A DNA stretch of 59,193 bases from Desulfobulbaceae bacterium (GTDB lineage Bacteria; Desulfobacterota; Desulfobulbia; Desulfobulbales; VMSU01), in contig JAQUKQ010000007.1 in assembly GCA_028718985.1 (NCBI GenBank), forward strand, positions 1-59,193, read 5' to 3'. The notes under the pieces were generated by a model that saw nothing but the letters and a program-made list of their open reading frames with translations, did no database searches and was not told where the DNA came from. The position numbers and the translations under genes are program-made. Below, piece after piece: positions 52,001 through 59,193 of the stretch. Each line of letters starts with the position of its first letter. The first letter of the stretch is position 1.

Positions 52001-55000
52001 CGGGAAGCAATATGACGGTTACCAAGTTCACCCGGACAGACTACACCTCCTACCGCAATAACTGGACAAAGACGATAGCCCACACCATCCCCATGCCCGG
52101 CTCTCGAATCAACAACTATGGGATCTGCCTCAGCTGTCACTCTTATGGCAACAGCAAGGTGCCAGAATCCGCATGGGTCACCCTCTGGCATGCCCACCCA
52201 AGCCGCTTCGGTGGAACGTATTGGACCTTCTACAATCAAGGCTGGACAGATGAGCAAGGCAAATCGGCATCGCGTGGCAGTGGCAGTAAAAATGACACCC
52301 CGCCTGGCGATAGAGCCCATTACCTCCCTGGCCGCTCGAAGAGCCAGGAAAATTTTCTTGGGCCGCAATCAGGGATTGCCGGCTTCAATCTCTTTGCAGA
52401 TAACTACGGCGGCAAGGCGTCTTATATTTATAGCTATCACAACAGCTTAGGCACTGGCATGGATTTTTACTCCTTCAGGGCACCGGCCTACGACACCCCG
52501 TCCTTCATCAGGGTCACAATTCCGGAGACTATACACCTTGGCTACCCGGCAAGCGCCACCCTGAACGACACGACCAGGGCGGTACCGGTATTTGCGAGCA
52601 TCACCCCAAGTTCCGTAACCCCGGCATCGGCCGACAACGTCAAGATCAAAAGTGCCATCTATGACGGCAATAGCTCCACCTTAACGGTAGCGGCCAGCAC
52701 CAGCGGCACCTGCACCGACCTGCAAGCGGTCTATGCCGACAACCAGGTCGGCATGACCGGCACTGCCTCACATTGCACGGCAACCATCAACAATCCGACC
52801 TATCCGGCAAGTGGCACCACGGTGGATGTGACAACCAGCAACTCCCTGGGACTCGATGTCTTGGGATATCCGATTGCCACAGCCAATCCCGGCACTATCG
52901 CCTTCAGCTCATTGCACTATTCGGTTGCAGAAAATGGAGGTGCGGCAACCATCACTGTCTCCCGGAAGGGTGGCTCCAGCGGCGCAGCAACCATAAACTA
53001 CGCGACCGCAAACGGCACGGCTACGGCCGGCAGTGACTACACCGCCACCTCCGGCACCCTAACCTTCAACAGTGGTGAGACCGACAAGACTTTCAGCATC
53101 ACCACCAATAACGATACTACGCCAGAGATCGATGAGACGGTAAACCTAACTCTCTCCACCCCAACCGGTGGCGCAGCTCTGGGCCTTCCGAAAACGGCAC
53201 AACTCACCATTGCTGACAACGACCTCCTGGCAGGCACCATTGCCCTCTCCCAGCCCACCTACACTGTCTCCGAAGATGCCGGAACAGCAACCATCACCGT
53301 CAACCGCACTGGCAGCGCCACCGGTGCCGTAAGCGTAAACTACTCAACAAACCCCTTTGGCAGCACGGCCAAGGATGGCAGCAACTACCTCTACAGCACT
53401 GGCACTCTGACCTGGGAAGACGGCCAGATAGGGAGCCAAACCTTCACCATCCCCATCCTGGCGAACTCGGTGGCTGTCCAAAACACGAGCCTCAACATCT
53501 ACATCAACAACCCAACAGGAGGGGCTCAGTTGGGCAATCCAAATACCGCCGTGGTAAACATCACCACCCCTGCCGTGGCCGTCTTAAATGAATGGTCGAC
53601 CCCTGCACAGCTCATCGGCACAACCGGCAATCTGAGTGGCAGCTACAGCATAGGGTCGGGACCCAACCGCCTGCTGCTGTTGGCCGTCTCGAGTAAGGCC
53701 AACGCCGGAACAACCGGGCAGACTTTCAGCGCCACCTACGGCGGCAAACCGTTGACCCAGGCCTCCATCCAGAATTCGAGCAACTACCAGACCTGGATTG
53801 GCTACCTTACAGAGGTAGACATTGCCAATCGATCAGGCAATGGAGTCAGCGTCACGATCTCCGGCGACCATACCGGGGTGGTTACCTCCATCGGCAGCTA
53901 TCAGAACGTCAACCAAATTAACCCGATTGCCGCCAGCAGTGGCAACTCCGCGCCTACCATCGCACAATATCTCGGTGCGGGATGGTACTCCAACACAAGC
54001 ACGGTCAACACCGCACCACTGCTAGTCGGCCCAGGCGGCTACAGCATTTACAATTGGTCCTCCGGTGGCACCTGGTATAACGATACCGAGAGCTACACGA
54101 TGCGGCAGAGTTATAATGCTTCGGGGATTAAAGGCGGGGTTGCAGCAAAACCAATCCCCTCTCCCATAAGCACCAACCCAACCGTCAATTGGGACGGTCA
54201 ATACGGCAGTGGCACCAGCCATGCTGTTGCCAGTTCGGGGATCACCTTGAACTCCTACGCCGGAACAGTCGCCTTTGCTTTGACCTCATCTACCTACAGC
54301 ATCAAGGAGAATGCCGGGGAAGCGATCATTACTGCCTCGCGCCTGGGGAGCGCCATCGGCCAGGCAAGTGTCCACTATGCCTCTGCCCCTCCCCCGAGAA
54401 TGCCGCCAGGCTACATCCCAAGCTTCGCCATAGTCTCCGGCGACCTGACCTGGAATGATGGCGACATGGGGGACAAAAGCTTTACCGTGGCAGTTTTCGA
54501 CAATACCGTTGCCGACTCTGACCGACCGGCCAATCTGCAACTCACCGCCCCGACTAATGGCGCAATCCTGGGGACTCCCAACACCGCAGTCCTGACTATC
54601 GTTAACAACGATGCGGGCCTCGCGTTCTCCGCTTCGACCTACACCGTCAGCGAAAATGGCAGTCAGGTGACCATCACCGTCTCCCGCACCAACAGTTCGA
54701 CCGAGGCGGTGAGTGTGCACTACGCCACCACTGCCGGCGGCACGGCAACGCCGGTCACGGACTACCTCCCCGTCGATGACATCCTGACCTGGGCCGCAGG
54801 CGACATGACCGCCAAGACTTTCACCATCACCATCAACGACAATCTCAATTTCACAGGAGATCGGACGATAAATCTGGCCCTCAGTAACCCAACTGGCGAC
54901 GCGGTACTCGGCTCCAAAAACACAGCGGTGTTGACCATTGCCGAGGATGAGTCAGCCCTTTCATTGAGTGCCTCGACCTATAGCATCAAAGAGGGTGCCG

Positions 55001-58000
55001 GACCGGCGACCATCACCATCGTTCGCCAAGGGACCTCCAACGGGGCGCTCAGCATTAATTATGCCCTCACCGCCAATACTGCAACCGCTGGTATCGACTT
55101 CAATGCCGCCGCCTCGGGCACCGTCTCCTGGGCAGAGGGCGACCTGACCGCCAAGACCATCACCATCCCCATTATTGACGATACGGAACCTGAGGAGAAT
55201 GAAACACTAGCCGTGACTCTCAGCAACCTCATCGGCGATGCATTCCTGTTAACGCCAAACTCGGCGGTATTGACCATTGCCGATAACGACCACCCAGGCA
55301 CTATCGCCCTGACCTCGGCAACGTACTTAGTGGACGAAGAGAGCGCCACGGGTATGGCAACCATTACCGTCCGGCGAACCGGTGGCGCGGACGGGGCCGC
55401 AAGTGTGCACTATGCCAGTTCCAGCAGCACCGCCACAGACTGGGAACTGGACTATTATGACAGCTATTGGGATTACCATCTGCACCCGAATGCCGGCACT
55501 ATTTCCTGGGAGGACGGCGACATGGCAGATAAGACGCTATATGTCTTCATCAATCCCGACAATCGCTGGGAAGGGAACGAGGATATGAACCTTGTGCTAA
55601 CACCTCTTTCCGGCCTCGCATCGCTCGGCAGCCCAAGCGCAGCGGTGCTGACCATTGTTGACGATGAGGACCGGCCAGGCACCATAGCCCTGTCCGCCTC
55701 AGCGTATTCAGTGGACGAAGATGCCGGCTCCGCAACCATCACTGTCTCCCGAAGGGGAGGCTATAATGGAGCAGTAACGGCACATTATGCAACAACCAGC
55801 AGTGGCACGGCTAGCGCAGGCTCTGACTACGCAGCCACCTCTGGCACCCTGAGCTGGGCAACCGGTGACACCTCTGACAAGACGTTCACCGTCAGTATTT
55901 TGAATAACACTCAACAAGCGGCAAACAAAACCGTAGCCCTGGAACTCACATCTCCCACCGGTGGCGCAACGCTTGATGCGGCGCAGAACACGGCCACACT
56001 CACCATTATTGATGACGAAGCAAAACCAGGCTCCATCAAGCTGGCTCCCGACTCCTACAGCGCTCAGGAGAATGTCGGCACCGTGACTATCACCGCTGTC
56101 CGCAGTGGCGGATCGAGCGGCGCAGTCAGTGTACACTATGCAATTGACGACAACGGCAGCAGCGCAACAGCGGGCAGCGACTTCCAAACCACCTCAGGCG
56201 ACCTGTACTGGGGCGACGGTGAGACCGGGAACAAGACTTTCACCATCACGATCCTGCCAGACCAAGAGAGTGAAGGGGATGAAGCAATTGTCTTCAACCT
56301 GAGCAACCCAACAGGAGGAGCGAACTTAGCGGGCCAAACGCAGGGGGTGCTCACTATCGTGTCCCCTGCAATCGAGGTCTTGGACGCCTGGCCTTCAACC
56401 CCGCAAATTCTAGGCTCAGGCCCCTCCCTGAGTGGTGACTTTGTCATCGGGTCTGCACCAAATCGGTTGTTGCTGGTGGCCATTTCTAGCAACGTGAGCG
56501 CCCCGAATGGCCAAACCTTCAGCGTCAGTTATGGCGGCAAAGCCTTAAGCGAGGCCACCACCCAACACACATCGACAGGCACATGGATTGGTTATCTCAC
56601 CGAAGCCGACATCAACTCCCGCGTTGGAGATACAGTCGAAATTTCGGTCAACGGTGCGTATGAGGTGCTCGGCGCCTCCATCGCAAGCTACAGCAACGTC
56701 AACCAAACCAACCCGATTGCAGGCCGCAGCGGCTCCACCAACACCAACTCCACCTGGTTCACCTATACCAATCTGGCGGTCACCCCGTCACCGCTCACTG
56801 TTCCTGCTGGCGGCTATGCCATCTACAACTGGACCAACAAATCATCGGCAACCCGAACGAGCGACAACGAAAACTATACGGAACATGCTGAATTTTATGC
56901 CAATGAGCTGAGAGGTGGGGTTGCCTCCAAGGCATTTGTTGGCACTGGAAGCACTAAACCTATTTGCACTTGGGCAGACGTTAACCAAAATTTAACCTAC
57001 GTAACGAGTTCAATCATTACGTTAAACAAATTTTCAGAAACCCTCCCCGCCTCTCTTTCTCTGAGCGCCCCGAGCTATCGCATCAACGAAAACAGTGGCT
57101 CTGCAACCATTCACGTCTCTCGCGCCGGCAGCAATCTAGGCGCGGTGGCAGTGAACTTCGCTACCACGGACAGCGGTTCCGCAACTGCAGGCGTCGACTT
57201 CACCCCAACCTCGGGCACCCTGTCTTGGGCGGAGGGAGACATGCACGACAAGACCTTCACCATCGGTATCAATGACAATCAAACGTACCATCTCGACAAG
57301 ACGATTGGCCTGGAACTCTCATCTCCCTCCGGTGAACATGCAACCCTGGCTGCCCCCAGCGCAGCGCTGCTGACCATCACCGATGACGAACCAGAACCGC
57401 CTGTAACCATCGCCTTTTCAAACTCAGCCTATAGTGCCAATGAGAATGACGGCACAGCAACCATCTCCGTTTCCCGAAGCGGTGGCATGCGCCAGGCGGT
57501 CGATGTGAGTTATGAAACAAACGGTGGCGATGCACAGGTCGGCACCCACTACTTCGCCACCTCCGGCACGCTGCACTGGGACGCTAATGATATGGCCAAC
57601 AAAACATTTACCGTTTCCATCATTGACAATGCCACTTATTCAACAATCAATCGGCGGGTAGGCCTCCTGCTTAAAAACCCGACTGGCGGGGCAACACTTG
57701 GCACGCCAGTTTCGGTTCAGCTAACCATTCTCGAAAACGAGGTGCCAGCTCTCATCTCTTTTACCGCCTCCGAGTACAGTGTTAACGAAAACGAGGTTAC
57801 GGGGAAAGCGACCTTCACGGTGAGACGAACCGGCAACAGCGTTGGTGCGGTGCAAGTTTACTATCAAACCGATGACGGTGTTGGCACCGCAGTTCAACCA
57901 ACAGACTATCAATGGACATGGGGATACCTGCATTGGGCGGATGGCGACACAACAGACAAGACCTTTACGGTTGATATCGTTGACAATTCGGCGATTGCTC

Positions 58001-59157
58001 CCGATAAAACTGTGGCGGTCAGTCTCTATCCTGTCAACATGGGCAATGCCACCTTGGGAACTCCTGCATCCGTAACTCTGACTATTATCAATGACGATCT
58101 ACCCCCTCCTAACACCGTTGCCCTGAGTGCCTCCGCTTACAGCGTCAACGAAAATGCTGGAACAGCATCCATCAATGTTTCACGAACCGGCGACTTTATC
58201 GGTGCCGCGTGCGTAAACTACGAGACAACCGCGACCGGGACAGCATCGGCTGGGAGTGACTATACTGCCGTTTCCGGAAGTCTCTGCTGGGCAGATGGCG
58301 ACATGACCGACAAAACATTCGCCATCCCCATCATTGACAATTCAACCTATTCGGCGGACAAAACAGTCGGCCTAAGGCTGCCCTCTGCGTCCGGCGGCAC
58401 GACAATCCTGGGGAGTCCCAACACCGCTCTCCTGACAATTGTGAACGATGACGCGACCCTTAGCTTTCGCTCCCCGACCTACAGCGTCAATGAGAATGGC
58501 GGCACTGCGACCATCACCGTCTCGCGAGCAGGAAGTTCTGTCGGCGTGGTAGGTGTGAGTTACGCAACTACGTCAGGGGGCTCAGCAATAGCAGACGTTG
58601 ACTACAGCACAACCTCCGGCCTTCTGAGTTGGGCGGATGGCGATATGACAGACAAGAGCTTCACTATTCCCATCATAAACAATTCAACCTATGCGCCCAA
58701 CAAGACGATCAACCTGGCCCTCACCTCTCCAACCGGCACTGCGACAATTCAAGGAGTTACCAACACTTCAGTAGTGACCATTGTTGAAGATGATATTTCG
58801 ACCGCAATCGTTTTCAACTCCCCAACCTATACCGTGCATGAAAATGACGGGACAGTCACCATCACTGCTTCCAGAATCGGCAGTTCGACAGGCATGGTGG
58901 TCGTTTCCTGGTGGATCATGATCGACAGTGGGACGGCGACGTACTTGAGTGACTATGGCGACCCTGGAGGCTCCATACATTTCATGTGGGCTGATGGGGA
59001 TATGTCTGACAAGACTGCAACTATTCCCATCATCGACGACAGCATAGCTGAGGGAACTGAGACAGTGGATCTAATGCTTGTTTGGGAGAATGGTCCTCCA
59101 GGCGCAGACCTAGGAGTGCCAAGTTCAGCGGTACTGACAATTCTCGATAACGATTGA
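49048..59157 (+). CDS. Giant exported multihaem cytochrome with 14 Calx-beta repeats
   Basis: A 3369-residue protein. Residues 1-19 are a signal peptide (MKKSILCLAFVLLAQITSAA). Residues about 30-1030 carry 31 CXXCH haem motifs plus one CX3CH (CAITCH, near residue 836). A 250-residue linker follows without haem motifs. From residue about 1281 to the end there are 14 Calx-beta repeats, each with a YSVxENxG start, an ATSGTLxWxxGD middle and LTIxDND end. Two related domains of about 220 residues (1510-1737 and 2442-2661, both with NRLLLxAxSS and WIGYLTExDI) interrupt the repeats after the second and eighth. There is no C-terminal anchor or sorting signal. Calx-beta domains bind Ca(II) and build long rigid rods in surface adhesins; with 32 possible haems the protein could carry electrons outward from the cell. 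Function is inferred; architecture is directly visible. Confidence 0.93.
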   Translation: MKKSILCLAFVLLAQITSAAVVDAPHNTISCTTCHSYSLWWQYSPTTQSPAPDDHSTIVNTVCMICHKIATGSVPKALTHSSTIIDSSLHGIWGVGCTSCHNPHYQEQLNWIGTSSEPYLVTGTISTSTYDSHLDQSTISYSNATENQNWPPDGAFDTDQDWGNKSLTTPNRGLILVHDSTRALNTFSILSATPSQITIQGELSAEAVDPTYVNPQTHLHNSATSNTFGLIYGQLIKDRIAAKPVKFFEPTGGFVEEGTGTTGICQVCHNETSHFSSSGVLPSGSDSHNGRASGNCTSCHQHSAGFKGNGHDNTSFAWAGNCRLCHDPNSTMQSIAAEIHGRSCGLCHVAPAGGGPRKIGDAVNGIDGSALEATNASSCVDCHLTKLSLKGGDIHHQSAHNYAADGNCTECHQDAPGKLAANHSTLVETDNACNSCHTATAGTTTGIPLSNEDHKVHDACTACHETNGQLKAAYGKASAIPSGGGTCSTCHGSYFSQHSHGHVFVTVATCLPCHTATTAPYTYSNQVHSPSGCQTCHSATTGTLISLAAGKSSGANCQTCHTLGHDTTTDHNHRQPDSTCAVCHTTIPEEIDAVHKNDCLTCHAYTGTKLNPITVADAIATGKGPSGTDVTCQTCHTGEHKVIVSKASAMNYLIYKPGEPFGTNCIPCHAPSAADPAHNNLQTISPCASCHGGSNGDFNAIWLAHRNDCLKCHFSSKSEVQAAIAAGREYPGIQVNCQTCHGSTKHTDTAADHNHRVTISSCASCHVIDTAQAVDTLHKAGCTLCHAYTGSKLDPAAVATAISTGKGLNGTDVSCRTCHTDNRSHHDSPDAANNNCAITCHTAVDHSSAVSPSTACASCHTATAGTATGLPTSLSDAAIHNACRTCHTFDTNKRGILVNFTNQKGVNGSGPLPNGGSCINCHTANTISTYHHSNTRTAAGQCETCHADPRTSWGPNSPGDNGTASGLPQARPTQMACVKCHVAFTGSNMTVTKFTRTDYTSYRNNWTKTIAHTIPMPGSRINNYGICLSCHSYGNSKVPESAWVTLWHAHPSRFGGTYWTFYNQGWTDEQGKSASRGSGSKNDTPPGDRAHYLPGRSKSQENFLGPQSGIAGFNLFADNYGGKASYIYSYHNSLGTGMDFYSFRAPAYDTPSFIRVTIPETIHLGYPASATLNDTTRAVPVFASITPSSVTPASADNVKIKSAIYDGNSSTLTVAASTSGTCTDLQAVYADNQVGMTGTASHCTATINNPTYPASGTTVDVTTSNSLGLDVLGYPIATANPGTIAFSSLHYSVAENGGAATITVSRKGGSSGAATINYATANGTATAGSDYTATSGTLTFNSGETDKTFSITTNNDTTPEIDETVNLTLSTPTGGAALGLPKTAQLTIADNDLLAGTIALSQPTYTVSEDAGTATITVNRTGSATGAVSVNYSTNPFGSTAKDGSNYLYSTGTLTWEDGQIGSQTFTIPILANSVAVQNTSLNIYINNPTGGAQLGNPNTAVVNITTPAVAVLNEWSTPAQLIGTTGNLSGSYSIGSGPNRLLLLAVSSKANAGTTGQTFSATYGGKPLTQASIQNSSNYQTWIGYLTEVDIANRSGNGVSVTISGDHTGVVTSIGSYQNVNQINPIAASSGNSAPTIAQYLGAGWYSNTSTVNTAPLLVGPGGYSIYNWSSGGTWYNDTESYTMRQSYNASGIKGGVAAKPIPSPISTNPTVNWDGQYGSGTSHAVASSGITLNSYAGTVAFALTSSTYSIKENAGEAIITASRLGSAIGQASVHYASAPPPRMPPGYIPSFAIVSGDLTWNDGDMGDKSFTVAVFDNTVADSDRPANLQLTAPTNGAILGTPNTAVLTIVNNDAGLAFSASTYTVSENGSQVTITVSRTNSSTEAVSVHYATTAGGTATPVTDYLPVDDILTWAAGDMTAKTFTITINDNLNFTGDRTINLALSNPTGDAVLGSKNTAVLTIAEDESALSLSASTYSIKEGAGPATITIVRQGTSNGALSINYALTANTATAGIDFNAAASGTVSWAEGDLTAKTITIPIIDDTEPEENETLAVTLSNLIGDAFLLTPNSAVLTIADNDHPGTIALTSATYLVDEESATGMATITVRRTGGADGAASVHYASSSSTATDWELDYYDSYWDYHLHPNAGTISWEDGDMADKTLYVFINPDNRWEGNEDMNLVLTPLSGLASLGSPSAAVLTIVDDEDRPGTIALSASAYSVDEDAGSATITVSRRGGYNGAVTAHYATTSSGTASAGSDYAATSGTLSWATGDTSDKTFTVSILNNTQQAANKTVALELTSPTGGATLDAAQNTATLTIIDDEAKPGSIKLAPDSYSAQENVGTVTITAVRSGGSSGAVSVHYAIDDNGSSATAGSDFQTTSGDLYWGDGETGNKTFTITILPDQESEGDEAIVFNLSNPTGGANLAGQTQGVLTIVSPAIEVLDAWPSTPQILGSGPSLSGDFVIGSAPNRLLLVAISSNVSAPNGQTFSVSYGGKALSEATTQHTSTGTWIGYLTEADINSRVGDTVEISVNGAYEVLGASIASYSNVNQTNPIAGRSGSTNTNSTWFTYTNLAVTPSPLTVPAGGYAIYNWTNKSSATRTSDNENYTEHAEFYANELRGGVASKAFVGTGSTKPICTWADVNQNLTYVTSSIITLNKFSETLPASLSLSAPSYRINENSGSATIHVSRAGSNLGAVAVNFATTDSGSATAGVDFTPTSGTLSWAEGDMHDKTFTIGINDNQTYHLDKTIGLELSSPSGEHATLAAPSAALLTITDDEPEPPVTIAFSNSAYSANENDGTATISVSRSGGMRQAVDVSYETNGGDAQVGTHYFATSGTLHWDANDMANKTFTVSIIDNATYSTINRRVGLLLKNPTGGATLGTPVSVQLTILENEVPALISFTASEYSVNENEVTGKATFTVRRTGNSVGAVQVYYQTDDGVGTAVQPTDYQWTWGYLHWADGDTTDKTFTVDIVDNSAIAPDKTVAVSLYPVNMGNATLGTPASVTLTIINDDLPPPNTVALSASAYSVNENAGTASINVSRTGDFIGAACVNYETTATGTASAGSDYTAVSGSLCWADGDMTDKTFAIPIIDNSTYSADKTVGLRLPSASGGTTILGSPNTALLTIVNDDATLSFRSPTYSVNENGGTATITVSRAGSSVGVVGVSYATTSGGSAIADVDYSTTSGLLSWADGDMTDKSFTIPIINNSTYAPNKTINLALTSPTGTATIQGVTNTSVVTIVEDDISTAIVFNSPTYTVHENDGTVTITASRIGSSTGMVVVSWWIMIDSGTATYLSDYGDPGGSIHFMWADGDMSDKTATIPIIDDSIAEGTETVDLMLVWENGPPGADLGVPSSAVLTILDND

Positions 59158-59193
59158 ACCTGTTACAGATACTCTGTTCAGCAAAAATAGTTA

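Noticed and set aside
51667-52368. A 233-codon minus-strand frame within the giant cytochrome gene
   Set aside because: The opposite strand encodes CXXCH motifs continuously here; the long antisense frame is a by-product of codon bias.
52890-59157. CRISPR-like or tandem DNA repeats
   Set aside because: The repetition is at protein level (Calx-beta domains); the DNA copies are diverged and not evenly spaced like a CRISPR array.

Overview
The window looks like a chromosomal segment of a sulfate-reducing or sulfur-disproportionating member of the Desulfobacterota, most likely Desulfobulbales. It carries ATP sulfurylase (sat), dsrC with the two conserved C-terminal cysteines, the LL-diaminopimelate route (dapL), a CooT-type nickel protein and a very large multihaem cytochrome. 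The assignment is inferred from gene content; no rRNA or other taxonomic marker is present.

Region 1 (1-30065) is almost entirely minus-strand and is a surface-polysaccharide locus. From upstream to downstream it runs: bi-domain oxidoreductase, asparagine synthase, heparinase II/III-like protein, GT4 glycosyltransferase, a second bi-domain oxidoreductase with an inserted domain, a GT4-methyltransferase fusion, a second heparinase-like protein, an ABC polysaccharide exporter (Wzm/Wzt), a sulfotransferase-like protein, a phosphoramidate block, further methyltransferases, an IS element and a second asparagine synthase cut by the window edge. The phosphoramidate block (5376-10370) matches, gene for gene, the Campylobacter jejuni capsule pathway for O-methyl phosphoramidate (Cj1415-Cj1418 plus a methyltransferase): glutamine kinase, CTP:phosphoglutamine cytidylyltransferase, gamma-glutamyl-CDP-amidate hydrolase and an APS-kinase-like CDP-phosphoramidate kinase. 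Genes here overlap by a few bases or are separated by about ten or fewer, so they form one translationally coupled operon. The neighbouring sulfotransferase-like protein is a candidate for the transfer step, because the predicted donor, like PAPS, is a 3'-phosphorylated nucleotide.

Region 2 (30066-48600) is ordinary housekeeping and energy metabolism: an ABC-F ATPase, sat, aroB, a zinc alcohol dehydrogenase, an LsrF-like aldolase, htpG, mntP, dapL, a small HEAT-like protein, dsrC, nadB, a HAD phosphatase, a CooT-like protein, a CoA-binding protein, a hybrid histidine kinase and a universal stress protein. Readable promoters precede sat and dsrC, and intrinsic terminators follow both.

Region 3 (48600-59157) is a single regulated gene. 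A sigma-54 -24/-12 promoter is followed by a GEMM-I (cyclic dinucleotide) riboswitch whose 3' arm doubles as the left arm of an intrinsic terminator, so ligand binding should allow read-through. Downstream is one 3369-residue exported protein with 31 CXXCH motifs and one CX3CH motif in its first third, then 14 Calx-beta repeats interrupted twice by a paralogous domain of about 220 residues. The layout suggests a very large, surface-exposed electron-transfer or adhesion protein made only under nitrogen-regulated (sigma-54) and second-messenger control.
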